Source: Halopenitus persicus (GTDB lineage: Archaea; Halobacteriota; Halobacteria; Halobacteriales; Haloferacaceae). From it: a stretch of 64,000 nt of DNA. The DNA lies in contig NZ_AP017558.1 in NCBI RefSeq assembly GCF_002355635.1, forward strand, positions 1,550,001-1,614,000. The letters run 5' to 3'. The translations under genes and the position numbers were made by a program. Shown here in pieces: positions 52,625-60,966 of the stretch; the stretch's first letter is position 1; each line of letters opens with the position of its first letter. Below the pieces are notes generated by a model. The model ran no database searches and was not told the origin of the DNA. It saw only the letters and a program-made list of their open reading frames with translations.

Positions 52625-54061
52625 TCACTCTGCCGTCGGCAGCTCAACAATACATACAGTTCCGGTCGGGGTGTTGTCCTCAACTGAGACGGTCCCTTCG
52701 TAGGACGTTACGAGCTTCTCAACCAGATAGAGGCCAATTCCAGTTCCGTCGCTGTCTAATCCTTTCGTATCCTTGCCGAAGATCTCAGATTTCTGATCAT
52801 CGGGTATGCCCGGGCCGTTGTCCGCGACGCGAACCGTAACAGTCTGATCGGCAGCGTGTGCTGAGACGGCGACTGTCGGTACGTCTTTGTCGTTGTGTTG
52901 AACCGCATTTTTCAATATATTTCTGAATACGGAACCCAACAGATCGTCGGCCAGAACGTCCCTCTCGGGGAGTGGCTTGTCGTAGCTGACGTCCGCCCGT
53001 GGATACGCTGATCGGACTGCTTCGACTTCGCTGACGATCGTGGCTGCGATCGGGACTCGTGTGAATTCCCGGTCATCCTGCAGCATTACGTCTGCGAGAT
53101 CTCTCGCCGTTCGTGTGAGTTCGATCGCGTTTGCTGACGAATCGAGTGCGCGATCCATATACTCCCGGCCGTCGTGGTCCCCATCGATATATTCCGTGAG
53201 TAAGTCAAGATAACCCGTGACCACCTGTAGATCGTTGCGAATGTCGTGACGAAGCACTTGGTTCAACGTATTGAGTTCATCACGTTGTTCGGTGAGACGT
53301 TGTTCGTAGGTTTTCTGTTGGGTAATATCTTGATAGAGCCAGAGATTTCCGCTTCCCTCCGGGAGCGGGTATGGGACGTAGGACCGTGAGAGCGTTCGCC
53401 CATCTGCCATCACGAATTCGTCTTCGAGATCGGGTTCCCGACGTTCGAGTAACTCTTCGTTTCGGGTGACGAATCGTCCTGGGTCCGCAAACTGATCCTT
53501 CGTATTCTCCGCGGCTTCAGCACAATCGTGCCCGATAAGCGCTTCAGGGGGTGCATCGATGTCGAAGAGGTCGCAAAACGTCTGATTCACGGTGAGAATA
53601 TCGCGATTCGCATCTTCGACTAACACGCCGATGGGGAGATTCGCTAACAGTGATGACAACACCGTATTCGTCCACGTGAGTTCCTCTTCACGGTGTTTCT
53701 TGTCAGTGATGTCTTTATTTATCGCAACGAACCCCTCGATCTCGTCGTCGGCCGTTTTAATCGGGGAGATCGTCTGATCGAGGATGACTTCCTCACCGGC
53801 CTTCGTCCGATCGACCATTTCGTGATGCCACGTCTCGCCGTCGAGTATCGTCTCCCAGAGGTCCTGATAGAAGTCGTCATCGTATTCTCCGGAGCTGAGT
53901 AACGCTGGCGTCGTTCCGATCACCTCGTCTGCAGAGTAGCCGAAAACCTCCTCAAATGCAGTGTTGACGTACTGAATCGTCCCGTCAATGTCCGTAATAT
54001 ATATCGCATGCCCCGCCTGATTGAGCGCGGCTCGAAGCTGATTCTCCGAGGATGAATTCAT
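52625..54061 (-). CDS. PAS-domain sensor histidine kinase
   Basis: A 478-residue cytoplasmic kinase with no membrane segment. Two PAS domains (about residues 1-118 and 130-250, the first with ITDIDGTIQYVNTAFEEVFGY) precede a dimerisation/phosphoacceptor region with the H-box VLRHDIRNDLQV (about 275). The catalytic domain has N-box ILKNAVQHN (about 385), G1 VADNGPGIP (about 415) and GTGIGLYLVEKL. No response regulator is encoded nearby, which is common in haloarchaea. ATG 54061 fits a TATA box about 32 nt upstream. The right end of the promoter region is abutted by an IS element. Confidence 0.92.
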   Translation of the reverse strand: MNSSSENQLRAALNQAGHAIYITDIDGTIQYVNTAFEEVFGYSADEVIGTTPALLSSGEYDDDFYQDLWETILDGETWHHEMVDRTKAGEEVILDQTISPIKTADDEIEGFVAINKDITDKKHREEELTWTNTVLSSLLANLPIGVLVEDANRDILTVNQTFCDLFDIDAPPEALIGHDCAEAAENTKDQFADPGRFVTRNEELLERREPDLEDEFVMADGRTLSRSYVPYPLPEGSGNLWLYQDITQQKTYEQRLTEQRDELNTLNQVLRHDIRNDLQVVTGYLDLLTEYIDGDHDGREYMDRALDSSANAIELTRTARDLADVMLQDDREFTRVPIAATIVSEVEAVRSAYPRADVSYDKPLPERDVLADDLLGSVFRNILKNAVQHNDKDVPTVAVSAHAADQTVTVRVADNGPGIPDDQKSEIFGKDTKGLDSDGTGIGLYLVEKLVTSYEGTVSVEDNTPTGTVCIVELPTAE

Positions 54062-54088
54062 AGTACTGCACTGCTGTTCGCTAAGCCA

Positions 54089-54098
54089 CATATATTTT
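54089..54098 (-). promoter_or_regulatory. TATA box of the histidine kinase gene
   Basis: aaaatatatg on the minus strand, about 32 nt upstream of ATG 54061 and only about 15 bp from the IS boundary. Confidence 0.6.
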
Positions 54099-54111
54099 GG
54101 CCTGTTGACGG

Positions 54112-54810
54112 GGGTCGTGTTTAGTTTGTAGCAGTGTGCCAGACGGCGACGGTGTGTACCCACGTTTCAGCTGTGCGTGGAGCGACGTGACTAAACCAGT
54201 TTGAGAAGGAAGAGGTACGACGTTTTACTTCACGGAAGACACGTTCGACGCCGTTCCGATTTCCGTGGCGTTCGTCTCTGCAATCGAGGCCATGTCGCTG
54301 CAGCGCAGTTTGGAGCTAATCCGCATCATCAACGAGAAACAGTGCCTCACCGACATCGTGTTTCTCACGTCGTTCTCTGAGAAAGATCTCAGTCAATGCA
54401 GTCGTATACGTGGAACAGAGCCGAGTATGACGGAATTTATTTGTTGCCGGATCGACGGCAGCGTAGAGCCAATACTGCTGATCAGTGATCCGGATCACAC
54501 TCTCGTCAACTGCAACCTGATCCGGACTGGTTCCTCCATCAAGTTGTAGATCGGCTTTCTGTACCCAATCGTGAACGGCTTTTCGACCGCGTGTGACTCC
54601 CAACTTATCAAGGATAGAGATAGTATTCGAAAGTGAAAGACCAGCAACGTGGAGCCGAATACCAAGCTTCATCGCCGATCGGGATGTTCGCTCGCGCTCC
54701 ACAAAACCCAAATCGATCCAGTCGCACCCACCGCTGCGGCGTGTGATTTCGGGCAGAGAGCACTCAGAAATCATCTCGCCTCACGTTTCTCCCGTAACTA
54801 AACACGACGC
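54112..54810 (-). mobile_element. IS6-type insertion sequence, inactive
   Basis: About 700 bp bounded by a 13-bp terminal inverted repeat: gtcgtgtttagtt at 54114-54126 and its complement aactaaacacgac at 54796-54808. The transposase fills the interior on the minus strand. The outer bases at each end are uncertain by a few nucleotides, and I could not see a convincing target-site duplication. The transposase carries a nonsense codon, so the copy is dead or needs help in trans. Confidence 0.75.
54121..54774 (-). pseudogene. IS6-family transposase with in-frame nonsense codon
   Basis: The frame from ATG 54774 encodes CDWIDLGFVERERTS and MKLGIRLHVAGLSLSNTIS-type sequence typical of haloarchaeal IS6 transposases. 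The first catalytic aspartate is in VAVDESVIRI and the second in LFLVDDAD. A TAG then interrupts at about 54316, after which the same frame continues through GNRNGVERVFREVKRRT, carrying the DDE glutamate, to a TAA at 54121. Only the single stop breaks an otherwise intact ~217-residue protein, so the mutation is recent. Confidence 0.8.
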
Positions 54811-54853
54811 CGAATCCAGCTCCGAGAGGACAAGTGATGTTGATTACCGGCCC

Positions 54854-54955
54854 CTCCGGGGGAGGGGGGTGCGTCCGACAAACGGCAGTAATGAAAGGGT
54901 GCTGTAGGCGCTGTAGCCTATTTCTCAGATATAAAGTAAACGAAACGGCCAGTCG
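54854..54955 (+). repeat. ORB-like G-rich element and dispersed repeat, copy B
   Basis: Core ggaggggggtgcgtccgaca (within 54861-54881). The core recurs inverted at 55287-55311 and, diverged, at 48971. Sequence after the core matches copy A for roughly 70 more bases by eye. Confidence 0.6.
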
Positions 54956-55107
54956 TTGAAGACTGCTTCTTGAGCATCCGCGAGCGAACGTCGTGAGCGA
55001 GCGGTTTACCGACGGAGCCGTCGAAGACGGCGGAGTCGGCTTTTTCCCTCCAGGGTTTTCGAGGAGTGGTTCCCGAGCGAACGGAGTGAGTGCGGGAACC
55101 CGACGTT

Positions 55108-55128
55108 CACGAGAGCTGTGCTCTCGTG
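55108..55128. repeat. 21-bp perfect hairpin
   Basis: cacgagagc-tgt-gctctcgtg, 9-bp arms and a 3-nt loop, in the candidate origin region. Confidence 0.8.
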
Positions 55129-55135
55129 CAGCCCA

Positions 55136-55156
55136 TCAGAAATCTCTGATTTCTGA
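55136..55156. repeat. 21-bp perfect hairpin
   Basis: tcagaaatc-tct-gatttctga, 9-bp arms and a 3-nt loop, 7 nt from the previous hairpin. Confidence 0.8.
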
Positions 55157-55286
55157 GGACGATGAAAAAGGTGGCTGTATTGAGCGATTCACACTCCGTA
55201 TTTGATATCCGTTCTATGACGTCCTTCTCAGAGCGAGCATCTGGATTATACCCTTTACTCAGTAGGGGGAGACACTATTCGGCGTC

Positions 55287-55311
55287 TTGCCGGACGCACC
55301 CCCCTCCCCGG
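55287..55311 (-). repeat. ORB-like G-rich element, inverted copy C
   Basis: Reverse complement reads ccggggaggggggtgcgtcc then ggcaa, matching 54857-54882 at all but a few positions. The inverted pair is about 400 bp apart. Confidence 0.65.
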
Positions 55312-55442
55312 GGTGACGTCTGCTCGAGATCGCTCCAAGCCAACGGTTCGGAACCCGTCTTTCAGGACAATTCCCCGTCACTAAGACAGAAAGACATCTC
55401 GGACGCGGGGGTTTTATAAATTGAGTGTGTGAACGGGAGCGT

Positions 55443-56711
55443 ATGAAGGCGTTCGGCAACGAGGAGACCATCTTCGCGGATATGGACGTCCTCAATCCCA
55501 ACGAGCAGACGTACCAACCGGAGTCGCTGCCGGAGCGCGAGGTCGAACTCGATCAGATCCACTCCGCGCTTCGACCGGCGACGATGGGATCGACCCCGCT
55601 CAACCTGATCGTCTACGGGCAATCCGGTCAGGGAAAAACCGTGGGCATCCGACTCAAGACCGACCAGCTCCAGGAATACGCCGACGGCTCGGAGATGGAC
55701 CTCACCGTCGTCCACGTTCGCTGCAAGGGGATGGACGGGTCCTACCACGTTCTAACGCACCTCGTCAAACGACTTCGGGAGAAGCGATTCGGCCCCGGCG
55801 AGGAACTCCCGAGCGGGCATCAGCGGAAGACCCTGCTCAATATGGTGCTCGAGAACCTGGAGGAGATCGGCGGGACGGTGATCGTCGTTCTTGACGAGAT
55901 CGACGCCATCGGCGACGACGACTACATCCTCTACGAACTTCCGCGATCGAACCCGGACGGGGTTCGGCTCTCGCTGATCGGCATCACGAACGACCTCCAG
56001 TTCCGGGAGAACCTCGACGCCGACGTCCGGTCAAGCCTCGGCGAGGACGAGGTTCGATTCGAGCCGTACGACGCGAACCAGCTCCGAAACATCCTCGCAC
56101 GGCGTGCCGTCGGGGCCCTTCGTGACACGTATTTCGAGGACGACATCGAGGACTACCAGCACCTGCGAAGTGAGATCCTGAGTGACGACACGATACCACT
56201 TGCCGCGGCGTTAGGCGCACAGGATACGGGAGACGCTCGCGAGGCGATCCGACTCCTGTTTCGCGCGACCCGGTTCGCCGACGATAGGGGGGAAACGACC
56301 GTCACCGAAGCGCACGTCCGTGAGGCACGGGATTTCCTCGAAACGAAGGCCATCGAATCCGGCATTCAGACGCTCCCGAACCAGCGAATGCTCGCGCTGA
56401 TGGCGGTCACGTATCACGGGATACACGGTGACACACCCGTGACGACGACGCCGATATACACCCAATACAAGACCTTCTGTGAGTACGCGGACGTGAACGC
56501 CCTCTCGAACCGCCGATTCCGCGATCGACTCAACGATCTCGCCGACACGAACGTGCTCAACAAGCGGCAGGGGAGAGGTCGTGGCGACGAGAACCAGTAC
56601 TCGCTCGCCGTCGATCTCGAGACGGCACTCGAAAACCTCCCGATGGAGTCCGAGCGTCTCGGAGACGTGGCGACGGTCCTCCGGGAACAGGGTGGTGTTG
56701 GTACTCACTAA
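55443..56711 (+). CDS. Orc1/Cdc6 family replication initiator
   Basis: A 422-residue archaeal Orc1/Cdc6 protein. AAA+ motifs are Walker A GQSGQGKT (about residues 59-66), Walker B VIVVLDEIDAIG (about 147-158), sensor 1 in LIGITNDLQFRENL (about 179-192), and a sensor 2 region GDARLAI-like GDAREAIRLLF (about 262). The C-terminal winged helix (about 310-415) ends with the RQGRGRGDENQY wing. ATG 55443 follows a strong TATA box; the in-frame codon at 55425 is less likely. Haloarchaea carry many such genes, each tied to its own origin; this one may drive the adjacent candidate origin. Confidence 0.93.
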   Translation: MKAFGNEETIFADMDVLNPNEQTYQPESLPEREVELDQIHSALRPATMGSTPLNLIVYGQSGQGKTVGIRLKTDQLQEYADGSEMDLTVVHVRCKGMDGSYHVLTHLVKRLREKRFGPGEELPSGHQRKTLLNMVLENLEEIGGTVIVVLDEIDAIGDDDYILYELPRSNPDGVRLSLIGITNDLQFRENLDADVRSSLGEDEVRFEPYDANQLRNILARRAVGALRDTYFEDDIEDYQHLRSEILSDDTIPLAAALGAQDTGDAREAIRLLFRATRFADDRGETTVTEAHVREARDFLETKAIESGIQTLPNQRMLALMAVTYHGIHGDTPVTTTPIYTQYKTFCEYADVNALSNRRFRDRLNDLADTNVLNKRQGRGRGDENQYSLAVDLETALENLPMESERLGDVATVLREQGGVGTH

Positions 56712-56996
56712 CTCGATATATGAACTACCGACTCTGTTGAAATATTTATAATCTGACATTCATCAGACTACGTGCTGGGTATAGAGTGATGGTCCTGTAT
56801 CCGGAAAATCTGACTCACTCTTCTGTCGAAGATCGTTGATATAGCCTCCTGATGGAGGTCTTATTCAGCAGCAAGCCGTCAGAACCGTTGAGTCGTACAT
56901 TCTCGATCCGTTAAACGTACCATAGAATCACAAGAAGACTCACATCAACAATGTTCTACAAGAGCGTCAAGGAAACAAAAATGGCAGTCCGGAGTG
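56712..56996. other. Convergent intergenic region with IS-end-like string
   Basis: 285 bases between the orc gene and the permease, no gene supported. actctgttgaaata at 56731-56744 resembles the ends seen at 49026 and 59992 and is followed by an AT-rich stretch. Confidence 0.45.
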
Positions 56997-58424
56997 CTAG
57001 TCGTCGGACACTGTTGCCGACTCTGGTTGCGGTGCGACCTCGGACTGTGGATAGATGTCCAGAACCCAGAGTTTCATTAGGCCGTAATAGAGGCCGATAC
57101 TCACCAACATAGCCACGAAGAATGCCAGATCGGGGAATAGGAGCCCAAGCCCCGCAGATATCACATACGTTATCATCGCTGCGGGATTGAAATTCCGCCA
57201 GTACGTGTACTGGCCATTGGCATCGTACAACTCATCGAGGTTGAGTTCACGTTTCCGGATGGCGTAGTAGTCCGCAATCATAATTCCCACAATTGGTCCG
57301 AGCAGAGCCGAGATCCAGAGCAGGATTGTCGGGACGAGATCTGCGTACTCCCACGGCTGGATGAGCAACCCGACAACCCCTGCAGCGGTTACGGCAGTCG
57401 GGAACGAAATTCGTCGGGGGAAGAGATTCACGAACACATAACCCGGAGGAAGGAGATTCTGACCAGTGTTCGAAGCAACCTGCGCGAAGATGACGAACGC
57501 TGCCAAAACGAATATCAGGAGGATCGTGTTCCCACCGAACACATCCGCCATAACGAAGATGGGATTCCACTCACCAGTTGCGATGCCGCTGGTCATACCA
57601 ACGATAACGAAGAACGCCATCGGCGGCACTAAACCGAACAACTGCGCCCATGCACTCCCCTTGTTACGTTCGACCCAACTCGTCTCGCCTTCGGGCCGCT
57701 TGAGGAACTGCGTAAAGTCTGCGATATTGACTGCCATTGTAATTTGCGCACCGGCCATAATGGCCACTGCGGAGAGGAAGGAGATGCCGCCTTCACCGCT
57801 CGATGAGAAGAGTTCGGCGAAGGTCAGGTCATACCGTTGGATCAGAACCACTTCCATAATGATCCCCGTGATGATGAGGATTGGTGCCGCAACCCAGTCG
57901 AACTTCGAGATGGCGTCGATCCCAAGTGCTGTGTTCAGGATTTGGAACAGGCCGAATACCACGATGATCGCCATCAGGTTTGAATATCCGGTCAACGTCT
58001 CCATAATCAGGTTCAGTGCAGTAGCACCGAGCCATGTCTGGAACCCGAACCAGAACACAGCCGGGAGCGCCCGAACGAGCGCCGGTATATGCGCCCCTAG
58101 ATAGCCGAACGGCGCACGGATGTATACTGCGAACGGGATACCATGTTTGAGACCGATATCACCAGTTAAGACGAGCAGTACCCACACGGCAAGATTCCCG
58201 ACGATAACCGTTACGATGATCATCAGCGGGGACAGTGCTGGATACACCTGTGCGCCGGCGACGAACGAGACAAGCTGCACGTAGAGCCCAACGCTGATCA
58301 GGAGAAACCCAAAACTCGAAATGCTTCTGTCCTCAATGGACTTCGGCATAATGTCCTTACCTTTCAGGCTAAGCCCGGCCGCTTCCTCTGCCGTCTCCTC
58401 GTGTGAAATGTTGTTGCCACTCAT
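56997..58424 (-). CDS. NCS1-family permease (hydantoin/pyrimidine/allantoin type)
   Basis: A 475-residue membrane protein with twelve predicted helices, of the nucleobase-cation-symport-1 family (Mhp1, allantoin and uracil permeases). Markers are IEDRSISSFGFLLISVGLYVQ (about residues 30-50, position only), GIPFAVYIRAPFGYLGAHIP (about 94-113), VFWFGFQTWLGA (about 122-133) and AGAQITMAVNIADFTQF (about 225-241). The charged C-terminal tail is cytoplasmic. Its start overlaps the hydantoinase stop (ATGA), so transporter and enzyme work on the same compound. GC is near 52%, far below the core genes. Confidence 0.9.
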   Translation of the reverse strand: MSGNNISHEETAEEAAGLSLKGKDIMPKSIEDRSISSFGFLLISVGLYVQLVSFVAGAQVYPALSPLMIIVTVIVGNLAVWVLLVLTGDIGLKHGIPFAVYIRAPFGYLGAHIPALVRALPAVFWFGFQTWLGATALNLIMETLTGYSNLMAIIVVFGLFQILNTALGIDAISKFDWVAAPILIITGIIMEVVLIQRYDLTFAELFSSSGEGGISFLSAVAIMAGAQITMAVNIADFTQFLKRPEGETSWVERNKGSAWAQLFGLVPPMAFFVIVGMTSGIATGEWNPIFVMADVFGGNTILLIFVLAAFVIFAQVASNTGQNLLPPGYVFVNLFPRRISFPTAVTAAGVVGLLIQPWEYADLVPTILLWISALLGPIVGIMIADYYAIRKRELNLDELYDANGQYTYWRNFNPAAMITYVISAGLGLLFPDLAFFVAMLVSIGLYYGLMKLWVLDIYPQSEVAPQPESATVSDD

Positions 58425-59833
58425 TGGTGTTGATGTAGTCGACTGCTGAATGTTTGTTTCGCGTTGCTACCATCCGTGGGGACGTACTCCCCTACTTTCC
58501 CACCAACCGTTGTTCCGTCCTGCACGACGACTTCCCCGCCGACCATCGTGGTCGTTGGCCGGCCGACCATTTGCTTTCCGGCAAACGGAGAGTAATCCGT
58601 CGCCATCTGCAGTTGGTCGTTCTTGAGAGTCCACGTCTCCTCAGGGTCAAACACAACGAGATCAGCATCAGAACCGACGCTGATGGTACCCTTCTGTGGA
58701 TACAGACCCAACATCTTCGCGATATTCGTCGTGGTGAGTTCAACGAAGCGCTCCACTGAGAGCCGTCCTTCCGCCACTGCATCGGTATAGAAGACTGTGT
58801 TCCGCGTTTCGACACCGGGCAGCCCCATCGGCATCTTGGTGATGTCATCACGGTACTTCTCTTTCTGCTCGGTGTCGTACCCGCAGTGGTCGCTGTTAAC
58901 TGTCTGAATCTGTCCTCGGTCAAGCATCTCCCAGAGACGGTCGTTGTTCTCCTGGGAGCGAATCGGAGGACTACAGACGAATTTTTCACCGTCTTCGCGG
59001 TTGTAGACCTCTCGTGTTAGGGTGAGATAATGTGGACAGGTTTCAGCAAGGAGCGGTATTTCACGGTCGGCAGCTGATTCCAGCACTCGCTCGGCTTCCT
59101 TCGTGCTCACGTGAACGAAGAACGCCGGGCAACCGGTCTCTTCAACGAGATCAGCGATGGTCCACATTGCCGTCGTTTCTGACACGTTCGGATGCGTGTC
59201 GGGATGAACCGAGAAATCTGTCTCCCCGGCTTCTACTTGCTGTTGGACTAGATAACCGATTATCTCCTCATCTTCGGCATGGATCAGCGCTAACCCATCG
59301 TTCTTTTCGATAGTCTCGAATGCCTCCCGTATCTCCCCATGTGAGACCATCAGCCGGCCCTCGTACACCATAAACATCTTGACTGAAGCAGCGCCACGCT
59401 CGATGAGCTCCGGTATCTCATCGAGTGTGGTGTCAGTCACCTCAGTCAGGCAAGCGTGGAGGCCATAATTCGTGAAGACATTGCCATCGGCATTTTCGCG
59501 ACGCCGTTCGTACGCCTCCAGTGGTCTCTCATCGGGATTAGGAATCGCGAACGGGACGATCGTCGTAGTCCCCCCGTGAGCCGCTGCCCGTGTTGCCTCC
59601 GCGAATCCGTCTCGGGTGACGAACTCGCCAAGCGGGATTTTCACGTGAACGTGAGAATCGATGAATCCGGGGAAGACGTACTGCCCCGACGCGTCAATTG
59701 TTCGGTCGGTACCGCTGTCAAGAACCCCGGCATCGGAGAGCGTGACTATCTCTCCGTTTCGAAGGCCAATGTCCATTTCCGCTGTTTGTTCAGGTGTGAC
59801 TACAGTCCCACCCGAAATTACTGTATGATGCAC
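58421..59833 (-). CDS. Dihydropyrimidinase / hydantoinase
   Basis: A 470-residue cyclic amidohydrolase. The binuclear metal site is visible: HVHVK (about residues 61-65), the carbamylated lysine in ASVKMFMVYEG (about 152), IHAEDEE (about 184), FFVHVST (about 240) and NSDHCGYD (about 313). The SVGSDADLVVFDPEETW strand closes the beta-sandwich domain. It opens 5,6-dihydropyrimidines or 5-substituted hydantoins to carbamoyl amino acids. The start is GTG 59833, about 33 nt after a TATA-like box at 59861. No carbamoylase is encoded here; the amidase at 49126 could be one, but nothing proves it. Confidence 0.9.
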   Translation of the reverse strand: MHHTVISGGTVVTPEQTAEMDIGLRNGEIVTLSDAGVLDSGTDRTIDASGQYVFPGFIDSHVHVKIPLGEFVTRDGFAEATRAAAHGGTTTIVPFAIPNPDERPLEAYERRRENADGNVFTNYGLHACLTEVTDTTLDEIPELIERGAASVKMFMVYEGRLMVSHGEIREAFETIEKNDGLALIHAEDEEIIGYLVQQQVEAGETDFSVHPDTHPNVSETTAMWTIADLVEETGCPAFFVHVSTKEAERVLESAADREIPLLAETCPHYLTLTREVYNREDGEKFVCSPPIRSQENNDRLWEMLDRGQIQTVNSDHCGYDTEQKEKYRDDITKMPMGLPGVETRNTVFYTDAVAEGRLSVERFVELTTTNIAKMLGLYPQKGTISVGSDADLVVFDPEETWTLKNDQLQMATDYSPFAGKQMVGRPTTTMVGGEVVVQDGTTVGGKVGEYVPTDGSNAKQTFSSRLHQHQ

Positions 59834-60081
59834 GTTATCACTCTACGTCGGAGATATTCCCGTATATTAATTAAACAAATGGGTGCCGGAAAGGTTCTCA
59901 GCATTCGTCTTTTAGATGATTTCAAGCTGAACCCATTCGCCGTGCAAGATTCGCGCATTGTATTTAGCACGCATCTTATATCGGATTCTAAGGCTCTGTT
60001 GAAATCCTTAGCAGGTGATAAATTTCCCCCGGTTGTGGTCATTATATAACGTAGACCGATCACTCTGAACGGTCAATACAG
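59834..60081. other. Hydantoinase promoter region and IS-end-like string
   Basis: The promoter (TATA box near 59861-59872 on the minus strand) is followed by AT-rich DNA containing ggctctgttgaaat at 59992-60005, the third such string in the region. No gene is supported here. Confidence 0.5.
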
Positions 60082-60268
60082 GACGATTACTTCGCTGACT
60101 ATCCTCGTTCGTCGATTTCGATGGATGAGCACGACGGCGTTTGGCTTCTCAACTTTAACCGTGCCTACAATCCCTTCTGTGCGTACTTCGACGTCTACGG
60201 GTGCCGCTCATACCTTCGAGAATCATCTTGACGTGTGCATCGAGGCGGGCGAACGCTACGCGGAGTAA
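60082..60268 (+). pseudogene. Remnant of a DUF1684-family gene
   Basis: A short frame encodes DDYFADYPRSSISMDEHDG joined directly to VWLLNFNRAYNPFCAYFD. In intact DUF1684 proteins these belong to the N-terminal and C-terminal parts, separated by about 100 residues, so the middle is deleted. After CRSY the frame shifts by one; the shifted frame reads FENHLDVCIEAGERYAE then TAA at 60266-60268, the family's usual C-terminal IEAGEK/R ending. No start codon remains. The gene is dead. Family recognition is from memory of the NRAYNPxCAY motif. Confidence 0.65.
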
Positions 60269-60308
60269 TCTCACTCACTCCGCTCGCGTCGCTCGCTCCG
60301 TTCCCTGC

Positions 60309-60380
60309 TTCGAATCCGCCCAGCCAGTCCTGCGGCTCACCGTTCGGTTCGCCGCGGACATGGGCTCGGGCGGATTCGAA
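60309..60380. repeat. 13-bp inverted repeat linking tRNA-Val to a flanking copy of its T-arm
   Basis: ttcgaatccgccc at 60309-60321 (plus strand) repeats, in opposite orientation, the T-arm/acceptor region of the tRNA gene at 60368-60380. A flanking fragment of a tRNA 3' region is often left by integration events, but here the orientation is inverted. Confidence 0.7.
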
Positions 60381-60434
60381 CCACCGACCTCAGCCTTGTA
60401 AAGGCCGCGTCATAACCAACTAGACCACGAGCCC
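60362..60434 (-). tRNA. tRNA-Val (UAC anticodon)
   Basis: A 73-nt cloverleaf on the minus strand: acceptor stem gggctcg/cgagccc, anticodon stem cggcc/ggctg around the loop tttacaa (anticodon TAC), and T-arm ggtgg-ttcgaat-ccgcc. No CCA is encoded and no intron is visible. UAC reads valine GUA/GUG codons. It marks the right end of the patchy region. Confidence 0.93.
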
Positions 60435-60495
60435 GTATCGAGTCGATCGCTCCCGGAGCGGAAAACGGTTTCTTTCCGCGCCACGAACCACGTCC

Positions 60496-60966
60496 GTGAA
60501 CCGTCGTCTCATCGCCGTCGCGTTGGTGCTCGTCGCGGCCGCCCTCGGCCTGCTCGCGGTCGACCTGTGGACGGCCGACGACTACGACCGGACCACGGTC
60601 GAGATCGAGGACGCGGAAACCGGCGAGCGACTCGCGACCGTCGACGTCCGGATCGCCGACACCTTCGACAAGCGCTATACCGGACTCTCCGAGACCGAGT
60701 CGCTCGATCCGAACGAGGGGATGTTGTTCACCTACGCGGAGCCGGGCACCCACACCTACGTGATGCGAAACATATCCTTCGCGATCGACATCGTCTTCAT
60801 CGACGCCGACGGGACGATCACGACGGCCTACTCGGCCGAGCCCGAGCAGGAGCCCTACACGGGATACGACGGTCACGGCCAGTACGTCCTCGAGGTCCGG
60901 TACGGCTACCTCGAGGACCACGGGATCGAGGTCGGGGACCGCGTGGTGATCGACGACTCGCTGTGA
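60496..60966 (+). CDS. DUF192 family protein, membrane-anchored
   Basis: A 156-residue protein starting at GTG 60496. An N-terminal hydrophobic segment (about residues 5-23) looks like a signal anchor. The remaining domain is DUF192, with RYTGLSETESLDPNEGMLF (about 55-73), YVMRNISFAIDIVFID (about 86-101) and LEVRYGYLEDHGIEVGD (about 131-147). Function of the family is unknown; it is found outside the membrane in archaea. It is the first gene right of tRNA-Val and returns to core-like GC. Confidence 0.88.
   Translation: MNRRLIAVALVLVAAALGLLAVDLWTADDYDRTTVEIEDAETGERLATVDVRIADTFDKRYTGLSETESLDPNEGMLFTYAEPGTHTYVMRNISFAIDIVFIDADGTITTAYSAEPEQEPYTGYDGHGQYVLEVRYGYLEDHGIEVGDRVVIDDSL

Larger units (their letters stand above)
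54811..55442. other. Candidate replication origin region upstream of orc1/cdc6
   Basis: 632 gene-free bases directly upstream of the Orc1/Cdc6 gene. Two G-rich 26-nt elements in inverted orientation (54854-54882 and 55287-55311) flank a span with three hairpins (55063-55095, 55108-55128, 55136-55156). A TATA box for the gene (ttttataaat, 55412-55421) lies 26 nt before ATG 55443. The layout (initiator gene, inverted G-rich boxes, unwinding-prone spacer) is that of haloarchaeal origins. Origin activity is inferred. Confidence 0.5.
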
